Origin: an uncultured Aquimarina sp.
GTDB taxonomy: Bacteria; Bacteroidota; Bacteroidia; Flavobacteriales; Flavobacteriaceae
Reading direction: 5' to 3'
NCBI GenBank assembly: GCA_947503835.1
Contig: CANNFM010000010.1
Span: forward strand, 62,001-126,000
DNA length: 64,000 nucleotides
Positions 19,496 through 27,892 of this stretch are shown here, piece after piece. The stretch's first letter is position 1; each line of letters starts with the position of its first letter. A model generated the notes under the pieces. It was not told the origin of the DNA, did no database searches, and saw only the letters and a program-made list of their open reading frames with translations. The position numbers and the translations under genes are program-made.

Positions 19496-20392
19496 ATGAT
19501 GAAGAGAATAGTATTTGGAGTTTTGATCCTACTCATAGGAGTATTTACATGGTACTTATTGATCAAAAAATATGATTATGAAATTACTTTTAATGCAAAT
19601 TTGGCTCCGCAAGGGGTGTATCATCAAGTAAAAAAAACAAAGCCTGGGGAGCACAATACAAAGAAAGAGAATATAATAAATACCTCTTCGCTTACTCAAG
19701 AAGTGACTGTTGATCATGAAAAAGTTATTTTAGATTGGCATTTCAAAAGAATACAGGATACCATTACTAAAATTAGAGTAGGGATAGTATCAAAAGAGCA
19801 TTCTATACAAAATCGATTACGGGTCCTGGTAGGATCTTCGACCATGGTGAAATTGGTAAAGGAGGATTTGATAAATTTTAGAAAACAATTAAAGAGGTAT
19901 ACCAGTACTTTTAAGGTAATCATAGAAGGTGAGACTGATATTCCGGCCATGGAGACACTTTCTGTTTCTTCAAAAATTAAACGATCAGGCAAGGCTGAAG
20001 AAATGATGACGCATAACAGCTATCTGTATCCGAAATTAGTAGAAAGAAATGTGAGTAAAAGTGGTTTTCCGTTTGTGAAAATCAAGAATTGGAATCAAGA
20101 AAAAGATATAATACATCTGGATTTTGGTTTTCCGATAGTGTATACTGATTCTCTTCCCGTTGACTCAAAGATTACTTACACTAAAGTAGCTTCTCAAAAA
20201 GCTTTAAAAGCAACCTACTACGGAAATTATAGAACTAGTGATGAAGCCTGGTTTATACTCTTAGAACATGCTATTGCACATCATATTTCGGTGGATTTAA
20301 AACCCTTAGAAATTTTTTATAACAACCCGATGCAAGGGGGAAATGAATTACAATGGAAAGCAGAAGTGTTCCTTCCTATTATTGAGCATTAG
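19496..20392 (+). CDS. Membrane-anchored GyrI-like/AraC effector-binding domain protein
   Basis: A 298-residue protein that starts 5 bp after the haloperoxidase-like gene, so they are co-transcribed. Residues ~5-24 are one hydrophobic anchor or uncleaved signal (VFGVLILLIGVFTWYLLI). The C-terminal half is a GyrI-like small-molecule-binding domain (ATYYGNYRTSDEAWFILLEH, then LEIFYNNPMQGGNELQWKAE). Such domains bind hydrophobic or cationic small molecules. The N-terminal half resembles SRPBCC-type proteins weakly. Its role in this locus is unknown; sensing or binding a ligand outside the cytoplasm is plausible. Confidence 0.7.
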   Translation: MMKRIVFGVLILLIGVFTWYLLIKKYDYEITFNANLAPQGVYHQVKKTKPGEHNTKKENIINTSSLTQEVTVDHEKVILDWHFKRIQDTITKIRVGIVSKEHSIQNRLRVLVGSSTMVKLVKEDLINFRKQLKRYTSTFKVIIEGETDIPAMETLSVSSKIKRSGKAEEMMTHNSYLYPKLVERNVSKSGFPFVKIKNWNQEKDIIHLDFGFPIVYTDSLPVDSKITYTKVASQKALKATYYGNYRTSDEAWFILLEHAIAHHISVDLKPLEIFYNNPMQGGNELQWKAEVFLPIIEH

Positions 20393-20415
20393 GGATATAG
20401 TCGAGAGTGTAAAAT

Positions 20416-20646
20416 ACTTGATTTTGAATATAAATGACTCAAGCGCGAGTAAAAAACACTCAACGTTGAGCAAAATACACTCGATCTTGAGTAAAAAACA
20501 CTCAAGTTTGAGTAAAAAACACTCAACGTTGAGCAAAATACACTCAAGTTTGAGTAAAAAACACTCAAGCTTGAGTAAAAAATACTCGACGTTGAATATA
20601 AATCACTCAAATTTGAGTAAAAAACATTCAAAATTGGATATAACTT
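20416..20646. repeat. Eleven 21-bp tandem units, each a palindrome
   Basis: Units start every 21 bp at 20416, 20437, 20458, 20479, 20500, 20521, 20542, 20563, 20584, 20605 and 20626. The consensus is ACTCAAGTTTGAGT plus an A-rich linker such as AAAAAAC. The centre changes between units (CAACGTTG, AAGCTT, AAATTT, AAGTTT) but usually stays self-complementary; three units are perfect 12-14-bp palindromes on both sides. A decayed unit may lie just before 20416. Because 21 is divisible by three, open frames run through it on both strands; these are heptapeptide shadows. It fills the 430-bp gap before the glycerol kinase fusion, together with the operator at 20655. About 140 bp after that hold nothing else I recognise. 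Confidence 0.92.
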
Positions 20647-20654
20647 AGATAAAT

Positions 20655-20684
20655 AATAATACAAACGATTACATTTTTTTTAAA
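20655..20684. promoter_or_regulatory. Candidate LacI-type operator, copy B
   Basis: AATAATACAAACG, then ATTA, then CATTTTTTT matches copy A at 796-825 in 27 of 30 positions. Here the palindrome core is degraded (CAAACGATTA versus CAAACGTTTG), so it may be a weaker or half site. It lies 139 bp before the glycerol kinase start and 8 bp after the 21-bp array. Shared control of this gene and the LacI/GH13 locus is inference. Confidence 0.5.
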
Positions 20685-20822
20685 TGAAAATTAGTTTTTC
20701 TATTGTGTGAATACTTTGGATATTTGTAAGTAATCAGTGTTTTGTTTAAGTTTTACATTATTTTTTAGGAGTTTTAATAAGAATTTCATTTCAACAAGAT
20801 CATTACCTGCAAATAGTAAGAT

Positions 20823-23800
20823 ATGGCTGAAAAATATATCATAGCATTCGATCAAGGGACTACAAGTACAAGGGCAATAATTTTTAACAATTCTGGCGAG
20901 ATTTGCGGTATTGCCCAAAAGGAATTAACGCAGCATTATCCAAAACCTGGCTGGGTAGAGCATGATCCGCAAGAGATTTTTACACATCAAGAAGAAGTTT
21001 TTAATGAAGTCCTTTCAAAATCAGGTGTATCTAGTAAAGAAATTGCTGCGATAGGTATAACAAATCAGCGGGAAACCACAGTAGTGTGGGATAAGAATAC
21101 AGGTATACCCATATATAATGCTATAGTTTGGTTGGATAAGAGAACTACCAAAATTTGTGAAAATCTCAAGTCTTTAGGATTAAGTGAGTATGTATCTAAA
21201 AATACAGGATTGGTTATCGATTCTTATTTTTCTGGGACGAAGCTAAAATGGATTCTTGATCATGTAGAAGGAGCAAGAGAAAAGGCTTCAAAAGGAGATC
21301 TCTTATTTGGCACTATAGATACTTGGTTAATCTGGAAATTTACCAATGGAGCAAAACATGTAACAGACCATTCTAATGTATCCAGAACTATGCTTTATAA
21401 CATTATTGATCTTGATTGGGATCAAAAACTGTTAGATGCTATGGATATTCCTAAGTCTGTTCTTCCAGACGTACAATGTTCTTCTTCAGATTTTGGAAAT
21501 ATTAGTTATAACGGTCATGATATTCCAATTTATGGAGTAGCAGGAGATCAGCAAGCCTCGTTATTTGGACAAGGAGGATATACATCCGGAATCGCCAAAA
21601 ACACCTACGGTACAGGTTGTTTTATGTTACTGAATACAGGAAAAAAACCATATACCTCTAAAAATGGTTTGTTAACTACATTGTGTTGTAGTTTACCAGA
21701 AGATAACATAAAATATGCATTAGAAGGCAGTATTTTTGTTGGCGGAGCCTCTATACAATGGTTGCGTGATAGACTTCAGGTTATTGATAATGCAGCAGAG
21801 ACCGAAGCCATATGTAAATCGACCAAATCTTCTGAAGATTTATATGTAGTACCTGCATTTGCGGGACTAGGAGCTCCACATTGGGATATGGAAGCCAAAG
21901 GTGCCATCTACGGGCTTACATTAGATTCTGGTAAAAATGAAATTATTAAAGCCACCGTCGAAGCTCTGGCATACCAAACACGAGATGTGTTAGAAGCAAT
22001 GGTCGAGGATAGTGGAAAACAAATGAAAGAACTTAAAGTCGATGGGGGAGCATCTGCAAATAACTATTTGATGCAATTTCAGGCAGATATCCTTAATGTA
22101 GACGTAGACCGACCAAAAATGTTAGAAGTAACGGCTATGGGTGCAGCTTTTCTTGCAGGAATAAAAGCAGGAGTATGGACCAAGAAGGATATTTCAAAAA
22201 TAAGAGCTGTTGATACTGTTTTTAAACCGAAAATTGCAGAACACGAGCGAAATAGAAAATATGTGGGTTGGCAACATGCTGTATCTCGTACTAAGACGGT
22301 CAATAAAAACATGCTCGCTGTAAAAGAGGAAGGGCCAATTCGTTTCTCTGTTTTAGACCGTAGGGGACAGCTTCATAGAGCAAGAAACGAAAAATATGAT
22401 CTCGTTGTAATCGGTGGGGGTGTTACCGGTGCCGGGATAGTTTTAGATGCTGCATCCAGAGGTTTGAAAGTTTGTTTGGTGGAGAAAAATGATTTTGCAT
22501 CGGGAACCAGTAATAAATCGACTAAACTTATTCATGGCGGGTTACGATATTTGAAACAAATGGAAATTGGCTTGGTAAAAGAGTCTGGAAGCGAGCGAGC
22601 TACTGTACATAAACTTGCTCCGCACCTTGTAGTTCCTGAAAAAATGTTGCTTCCATTAGTAGAAGGAGGAACATATGGCAAGGTTATGGCATCAATAGGA
22701 CTAAAAGTCTACGATTTTCTAGCGAATGTAGAAGGTGATGATAAACGGAAAATGTTAAGCGTAAATGAAACTTTGACAAAAGAACCTTTGCTTAGTAAGA
22801 AAGGATTGACCGGGGGGGGATATTATGCAGAATATAGAACCGACGATGCTCGACTTACCATAGAATTATTAAAGAAAGCAGCTTCTTTTGGGGCTAACAG
22901 TATCAATTACTGTGAGATGACTACTTTTAATTATGATGAAAATGGCAAGATTAAAAGCTTGCAATGTATCGATCATAATACTAAAAAGGCTTTTACTATA
23001 AAGTCGAGAAACTATGTCTCTGCAGCAGGACCTTGGGTAGATTTATTGAGAGAGAAGGACCATTCGATGAGTAGTAAACATCTTCACTTAACCAAAGGTG
23101 TACATCTTGTTTTTTCCAGGGAACGATTTCCACTAACACAATCCATCTATTTTGATGTACCAGACGGTAGGATGATTTTTGCCATCCCAAGAGGAAGAGC
23201 AACTTATGTTGGTACTACCGACACCAACTATAGTTCGAACCTAAACCGTGTGGTAGCTACACAAGATGATGCAGCGTATTTGCTTAACGCTGTGAATCAT
23301 ATGTTTCCGAGTGCAAAACTTACTAAGGATGATATAGAATCTAATTGGGCAGGTTTACGACCCTTAATTCATGAGGATGGAAAAGATCCTTCAGAACTAT
23401 CGAGAAAAGATGAAATTTTTGTGTCAAAAACAGGATTGATATCTATCGCCGGGGGTAAACTTACTGGATATCGTAAAATGGCGCAACGAGTAATTGATAC
23501 AGTGCTTAAGACAATGAGTACAAAAAGAAGAAATACCTTTTCTAAGTCATATACACAACAAATACCATTAACCAGTACACCGCTTAAGGATACAGCAGAG
23601 GTGAATGCTTATTTAAATCAGATTACACAACAACTCAAAGAGTTACAAATTGAAGATCCATATTACGGGTGGTATTTAGCGTCGACCTATGGTAAACAAG
23701 CCAACATCATTATCGATAAAGTAGATTATTTTCTGAATGATTTGATGGCCGAAAAACTAATAAGAGCTGAACTTTGGTATAGTACGCATCATGAAATGAC

Positions 23801-24002
23801 TAATGGTTTAGCAGATTTCTTTGTTAGAAGAACAGGTAGGCTTTATTTTGATATTGATAGTGTGCATAGATACCGATCATTAGTACAAGAAGATCTTATA
23901 AAATATTTAAACTGGGACGAAACACGCCTTAAGGCTGAAAATGATTATTTGGATCTTTTAGTACAGGATGCAACTACATATTACGAAAAAGAGTTTGAAT
24001 AA
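20823..24002 (+). CDS. Glycerol kinase-glycerol-3-phosphate dehydrogenase fusion (GlpK-GlpD)
   Basis: One uninterrupted 1,059-residue frame. Residues 1-~496 are a full glycerol kinase of the FGGY family (FDQGTTSTRA near the start, SRTMLYN, GTGCFML, DGGASANNYLMQ). Residues ~505-1059 are a full FAD-dependent glycerol-3-phosphate dehydrogenase (LVVIGGGVTGAG at ~525, then GTSNKSTKLIHGGLRYL). Together they would turn glycerol into dihydroxyacetone phosphate, passing electrons to quinone. The usual flavobacterial state is two adjacent genes. The join (HAVSRTKTVNKN-MLAVKEEG) contains an in-frame ATG at 22311 from which GlpD could also be made separately. No GlpF facilitator is adjacent. It ends 18 bp from a convergent PAP2 gene. 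Confidence 0.93.
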   Translation: MAEKYIIAFDQGTTSTRAIIFNNSGEICGIAQKELTQHYPKPGWVEHDPQEIFTHQEEVFNEVLSKSGVSSKEIAAIGITNQRETTVVWDKNTGIPIYNAIVWLDKRTTKICENLKSLGLSEYVSKNTGLVIDSYFSGTKLKWILDHVEGAREKASKGDLLFGTIDTWLIWKFTNGAKHVTDHSNVSRTMLYNIIDLDWDQKLLDAMDIPKSVLPDVQCSSSDFGNISYNGHDIPIYGVAGDQQASLFGQGGYTSGIAKNTYGTGCFMLLNTGKKPYTSKNGLLTTLCCSLPEDNIKYALEGSIFVGGASIQWLRDRLQVIDNAAETEAICKSTKSSEDLYVVPAFAGLGAPHWDMEAKGAIYGLTLDSGKNEIIKATVEALAYQTRDVLEAMVEDSGKQMKELKVDGGASANNYLMQFQADILNVDVDRPKMLEVTAMGAAFLAGIKAGVWTKKDISKIRAVDTVFKPKIAEHERNRKYVGWQHAVSRTKTVNKNMLAVKEEGPIRFSVLDRRGQLHRARNEKYDLVVIGGGVTGAGIVLDAASRGLKVCLVEKNDFASGTSNKSTKLIHGGLRYLKQMEIGLVKESGSERATVHKLAPHLVVPEKMLLPLVEGGTYGKVMASIGLKVYDFLANVEGDDKRKMLSVNETLTKEPLLSKKGLTGGGYYAEYRTDDARLTIELLKKAASFGANSINYCEMTTFNYDENGKIKSLQCIDHNTKKAFTIKSRNYVSAAGPWVDLLREKDHSMSSKHLHLTKGVHLVFSRERFPLTQSIYFDVPDGRMIFAIPRGRATYVGTTDTNYSSNLNRVVATQDDAAYLLNAVNHMFPSAKLTKDDIESNWAGLRPLIHEDGKDPSELSRKDEIFVSKTGLISIAGGKLTGYRKMAQRVIDTVLKTMSTKRRNTFSKSYTQQIPLTSTPLKDTAEVNAYLNQITQQLKELQIEDPYYGWYLASTYGKQANIIIDKVDYFLNDLMAEKLIRAELWYSTHHEMTNGLADFFVRRTGRLYFDIDSVHRYRSLVQEDLIKYLNWDETRLKAENDYLDLLVQDATTYYEKEFE

Positions 24003-24020
24003 GATATACCATATTTTGAT

Positions 24021-24914
24021 TTAGAATCTACCGACTACACCAATTTGATTAGCCCCTACACGTAGATTCCATCTTATTTTATTCTTTTTATTGCCATAGG
24101 CGTAACGTTTATCTTTTTTTAGATAGTTGTCAACGCTATCTACAATAACCACACTCATGACAAGGCCAAGGGTTACATCTGTTAACCAATGTGCACCATC
24201 CCAAAGACGTGATACAGGAGTAATCATTCCAAGAGCATAAATACCTCCTTTTACAAATAAATTATCAAATTGTTTTGCAAATGCATGGGCAGTCGTAAAT
24301 GATAGAATTGCATGTCCCGAAGGAAAAGAATGGAAGCCCGCTTCACTAGAATTAAATTTAAAACTAAGATTACCCTCTCCGGTTAGTGGCCTAGCACGAC
24401 CCACTAGTGTTTTACTTACCGTTTGTAGTAATCCTCCGGCAGTAGCAGAGGCAATAAGAAGCACTCCTGTTTTTCTTATTTTTTCATTTTTTGTAAGTAA
24501 TCCTAAAGTGTAGATACTACCTGTTAACCCATAGTTCAAAAGTGGTTTTCCAAAACGAAAACCGGCCTCTTTTATTAGATCAGGAACATCCTCTCCTTGT
24601 TTCCTGAAATATTCATCCGCGGGTTCGTCTACCGCGAGTAAAATTGCGTTTCCGGCCATAATTCCTCCAAAAGTCAGCCAATCTTTCCCTTTCCATTTGA
24701 AAGGTTGGGTATATACATGCTTTACTCCACCGTAGACTGATAATCCATCATACTTCATCATTTGCCAAGTGGTCATCTTGTTTTGTGAATCTTTTAGATC
24801 CAGACTATCCTTGGTTTCTTGAGAATTGTTAGTGTTTTCGGTATCTTGTGAATGAACAGTATATGTAGTTAGTGTTATTAATATACTTAGCAATAGGGCT
24901 TTGTAATACGTCAT
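24021..24914 (-). CDS. PAP2-family phosphatase with signal peptide
   Basis: A 297-residue exported or membrane PAP2 (type 2 phosphatidic acid phosphatase) protein. The full catalytic signature is visible: KX6RP (K168, R175-P176), PSGH (198-201) and SR-X5-H-X3-D (S235, R236, H242, D246). A signal sequence ends near VHSQ (residues 20-23), and several hydrophobic segments follow. The family removes phosphate from lipid pyrophosphates or phosphatidic acid in the envelope. It is convergent with the glycerol kinase fusion and not obviously in an operon. The C-terminal tail VGANQIGVVGRF resembles an outer-membrane strand. Exact lipid substrate unknown. Confidence 0.88.
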   Translation of the reverse strand: MTYYKALLLSILITLTTYTVHSQDTENTNNSQETKDSLDLKDSQNKMTTWQMMKYDGLSVYGGVKHVYTQPFKWKGKDWLTFGGIMAGNAILLAVDEPADEYFRKQGEDVPDLIKEAGFRFGKPLLNYGLTGSIYTLGLLTKNEKIRKTGVLLIASATAGGLLQTVSKTLVGRARPLTGEGNLSFKFNSSEAGFHSFPSGHAILSFTTAHAFAKQFDNLFVKGGIYALGMITPVSRLWDGAHWLTDVTLGLVMSVVIVDSVDNYLKKDKRYAYGNKKNKIRWNLRVGANQIGVVGRF

Positions 24915-24985
24915 AGTATAGATTTGCCCAGCAAAAATAACAACTTATTCATAACTACCAATATTATGTAGAGGTGTTAACAACA

Positions 24986-25014
24986 AAAAACCCGAACAAA
25001 CTGTTCGGGTTTTT
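24986..25014 (-). terminator. Intrinsic terminator, both directions
   Basis: AAAAACCCGAACA pairs with TGTTCGGGTTTTT around a 3-nt loop. It has T-runs on both strands but lies just after the crystallin-like gene in the leftward direction, so it ends that transcript. A closely similar stem is at 28241-28269. Confidence 0.85.
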
Positions 25015-25081
25015 AAAAGAGATTGCTCTCAAATAATTATAAATAGATGATTCAGTACCCCCAGAATCATCTTAATTTTTA

Positions 25082-25717
25082 TTAAAGATACCTACCTACC
25101 ATGCTTGAAGTTTTGTCATGCATACCAACTGATCTCAGGTTTGGGTTGTATTTAACTTCTCCTGGTGCAAGTATTAGTGTATATATCCTTCCTCGATAAT
25201 TATCATGTTCGAAATATTGAGCTAGATATCCTCTAGCACTAAAATTTGTTACAATTGCAGAAGAGATAAGGTCGTTAAATCCATGTGGTCTTAAGCTAGG
25301 GTATGAAAAGTTACCCGTACCTCCCAAAGGAAATCCTCGATAATTTTCATGTTGGTAACCTGTACTTTTAGCTACTCCGGATTTTTCGTTTATTACCCCA
25401 TTTTTGCTAGATAGTGAAGAAGTTTTTGCCGTAATTAAGGTATTAACTTCGGCTATTTGATCATATAGATACATAGTATTTTCATCACTTAATTCTACAA
25501 CATGGCTTGATGCAATAGCATTAATTAGATCTTGATTAAGACCTGTTTTATCAATTTCTCCCTGTTGATTTATCTGAGCTGTATAGGAAATACCTTTATA
25601 GATAATTGTTTTAGATTCTGTTAGCTCTACAGCAGTGGTTTCTTCTATTGCTATGTCATCTTTACTACAAGAAAACATGACCGCACTTAAAATGATTAAT
25701 GTGAAAACTTTTTTCAT
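25082..25717 (-). CDS. Lipoprotein with beta/gamma-crystallin-like domain
   Basis: A 211-residue lipoprotein with lipobox MFSC (Cys17). After a low-complexity N-terminal half, the C-terminal ~95 residues carry two crystallin-like Greek-key patterns: HENYRGFPL...GFNDLISSAIV and EHDNYRGRIYTL...GMHDKTSSMV. The N/D-D/K-x-S-S pairs are the calcium-binding signature of microbial beta/gamma-crystallins. Such domains are stress-related or inhibitory in other bacteria; here the function is unknown. It is a single-gene unit with its own terminator. Confidence 0.7.
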   Translation of the reverse strand: MKKVFTLIILSAVMFSCSKDDIAIEETTAVELTESKTIIYKGISYTAQINQQGEIDKTGLNQDLINAIASSHVVELSDENTMYLYDQIAEVNTLITAKTSSLSSKNGVINEKSGVAKSTGYQHENYRGFPLGGTGNFSYPSLRPHGFNDLISSAIVTNFSARGYLAQYFEHDNYRGRIYTLILAPGEVKYNPNLRSVGMHDKTSSMVGRYL

Positions 25718-25919
25718 AATTATTTAGGTTTTAATGGTTACTTACTCTGTTAAAGGCTTTTCAGTTTCCGCCCGATTATTTCGCAATACTATTTTTGTTA
25801 CTATTTTTTAGTTATAATGTTGTATTTATGTCGGATTGTAATTGATATAGAAATCAAGTTAGTTGGCTTAACATTGTCAAATCTAGGGAGAAGAACATAC
25901 CAAAAACAAGGTGTTGTTC

Positions 25920-25960
25920 TTGACATTTATAAATCTACGCTACATATTTATAAATGTCAA
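25920..25960. repeat. Perfect 15-bp inverted repeat
   Basis: TTGACATTTATAAAT (25920-25934) and ATTTATAAATGTCAA (25946-25960) are perfect reverse complements around an 11-nt loop. A looser pair, AAGAACA (25891-25897) with TGTTCTT, leads into its left arm. It lies in the 462-bp gap between the divergent crystallin-like and TPR-AraC genes, ~220 bp before the latter. It could be an operator or an element remnant. Besides this and a possible -7 box at 26077-26084, I see nothing in the gap. Confidence 0.6.
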
Positions 25961-26076
25961 TCAGTAATAAATTCTTAGTTTTAGTATTGCGGACGAATTT
26001 GATTAGAAGTAATAATTGATTTGGTATTTTTTTTATTGTACTCTTTTTATATACTCTAGAGCGTTATGTTTATTAG

Positions 26077-26084
26077 TATTTTTG
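26077..26084 (+). promoter_or_regulatory. Possible -7 box (TAnnTTTG) of TPR-AraC gene
   Basis: TATTTTTG matches the Bacteroidota -7 consensus TAnnTTTG exactly. No good TTTG box is seen 19 bp upstream, so the promoter may need an activator or the match may be chance. It would give a ~90-nt leader. Confidence 0.35.
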
Positions 26085-26179
26085 TAGTAAGAGGTATTAT
26101 TTTGATATCTTGCTTATGCTAGTAATATCTATACAAATCACTATTATTTCAATAACCGGGAATCATTTAAAAATATAAG

Positions 26180-27892
26180 ATGAATAAAATTTTATTTTGT
26201 TGTATTATCATGATGTTTTTGAGCAGTTATTATATGGCCCTTGCTCAAAATGATAATGCTGAAATACTTCATGATTCTTTAAAATTAAAGACCTATCAAG
26301 AATTAAAAGATAAATTTCATGAAAATGAAAACTACCCCAATTTGGCGGGTATTTATGCTAAAGCTTTTCTAATACGAGCCAAGCAAAAAAAAGATACCAT
26401 AAAAATGGCCGATGGATTTTACTATTTGGCATCAATAGATGGTGAAAAGCATGCAATCGAATATGTTGATAGTATAATAAATCTCACCAAAAACCTAATA
26501 GATAAAGAATATCCTGCTTCTGCTTATATTTTAAAAGGGAATCTCTTTTTTTTACAAAGTAACTACAAACAGGCCTTTGAGCAGTATCTTATAGCTACGG
26601 GGTGTGCAAAGAAGAGTGGGAATGAATTACAATATCTAACACTAAAATTTAATATAGGGTTATTAAAAAATCGATTAGGAGAAAGAGAAGAAGCTCTAGA
26701 AGTATTTAGAGATTACGTTAAATATATTTCAGAAAAAAAACTAAAATATGATCATGTACGATATAATAAAGGTTTGTATGCCCTTTCAGAAGCTTACACC
26801 TATAATGGTAAGCTAGATTCTGCCGAAATTTATATCGATAAAGGAATTAAAGAAACCTTAAAAACGAATGACTTTACTATGTATTACCTGTTCGTTTTTC
26901 AATCTGGGGTTAATTTTTATTTCCAAAAAAAGTATAAAACTGCTATTGATAGCCTGTCAAAAGCAGAAAAACAATTTGCAACTGCCAAAGAACAGGATAA
27001 AATAGGGATTGCTATTTGTAATTATTATATGGGTAAATCCTTAGTTGAGCTAAATGATACTCTTAATGGCATTTATCATTTTAAAAAAGTAGATACTATT
27101 CTTAATGAGATTGAAGATGTTACTCCTGAAATAATAGATACGTATAATGTTTTAGTAGCATATTATAAATCTAAAAATGATGATAAAAACCAGTTAAAAT
27201 ACATTAATTCCTTATTAAAATTTGATAGTATTTTAGAGTATAATTATAAATCGTTATCAAACAAAATTATAAGAGATTATGAATCCAAAGAGCTTTTAGA
27301 TGAGAAAAATCAATTAATTGATAAATTAAACGAAAACAAATTTTCTTCAAAAAAACTTTTTATTGTCTTTACGGGGATCACTCTGCTCCTAATGGCGATA
27401 GTTTTTTTTGTTATCAGGAAAAATTTTCTTTATAAGAAAAGGTTTCAGTCCCTTATAAAACAAAAACAAGATAATTCTAAAAAATCGGATGAAGAAAAGT
27501 TAGAATTAACCACTAGAAATACCGATTTACCAGAAGAACTTATAAAGGACGTTTTAGAAAAGTTAAAAGTATTCGAACAATCAAAAGGGTTTATAAGTTC
27601 AAAATATACTTTAAATAGCTTGGCGAAAGAGTTAAATACAAATAGCACCTATTTGTCAAAAATAATTAATGAAACCAAGCAGATAAATTTTGCTAATTAT
27701 TTAAATGATCTAAAAATAGAAGTTGCCCTAGATAGGTTGACTAATGAGAGAAAATTTAGGGCATATACAATCAAAACAATTGCTTCTGAGGTAGGTTTTA
27801 ATACCGCTCAATCTTTTTCATTGGCATTTTACAAAAAAACAGGAATCTATCCTTCCTATTTTATTAAACAAATTGAAAATCGTACCGATTAG
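26180..27892 (+). CDS. Membrane-bound TPR sensor with AraC-type DNA-binding domain
   Basis: A 570-residue protein: signal peptide (1-~23, ending YMALAQ), a periplasmic helical region of TPR-like repeats (~30-370), one transmembrane helix (~392-412, IVFTGITLLLMAIVFFVI), and a cytoplasmic AraC helix-turn-helix pair (~470-566; TLNSLAKELNTNSTYLSKII and IKTIASEVGFNTAQSFSLAF). This one-component layout is frequent in flavobacteria and couples an outside signal directly to transcription. The downstream gene is a small double-glycine leader peptide, which is a candidate target or ligand source. Signal unknown. Confidence 0.85.
   Translation: MNKILFCCIIMMFLSSYYMALAQNDNAEILHDSLKLKTYQELKDKFHENENYPNLAGIYAKAFLIRAKQKKDTIKMADGFYYLASIDGEKHAIEYVDSIINLTKNLIDKEYPASAYILKGNLFFLQSNYKQAFEQYLIATGCAKKSGNELQYLTLKFNIGLLKNRLGEREEALEVFRDYVKYISEKKLKYDHVRYNKGLYALSEAYTYNGKLDSAEIYIDKGIKETLKTNDFTMYYLFVFQSGVNFYFQKKYKTAIDSLSKAEKQFATAKEQDKIGIAICNYYMGKSLVELNDTLNGIYHFKKVDTILNEIEDVTPEIIDTYNVLVAYYKSKNDDKNQLKYINSLLKFDSILEYNYKSLSNKIIRDYESKELLDEKNQLIDKLNENKFSSKKLFIVFTGITLLLMAIVFFVIRKNFLYKKRFQSLIKQKQDNSKKSDEEKLELTTRNTDLPEELIKDVLEKLKVFEQSKGFISSKYTLNSLAKELNTNSTYLSKIINETKQINFANYLNDLKIEVALDRLTNERKFRAYTIKTIASEVGFNTAQSFSLAFYKKTGIYPSYFIKQIENRTD

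Noticed and set aside
20416..20646. CRISPR array
   Set aside because: Units are directly adjacent with no unique spacers of constant length, and no cas genes are in the window.
20343..20664. Open frames through the 21-bp array on both strands (heptapeptide repeats such as LSKKHST on the plus strand)
   Set aside because: The unit length is a multiple of three, so any frame without a stop in one unit stays open. The plus-strand frame begins inside the GyrI-like gene and the minus-strand frames overlap each other. Palindrome conservation explains the sequence better than coding.
25804..25976. A ~53-residue open frame through the 15-bp inverted repeat
   Set aside because: No recognisable start context, signal or family; composition looks like random intergenic DNA.
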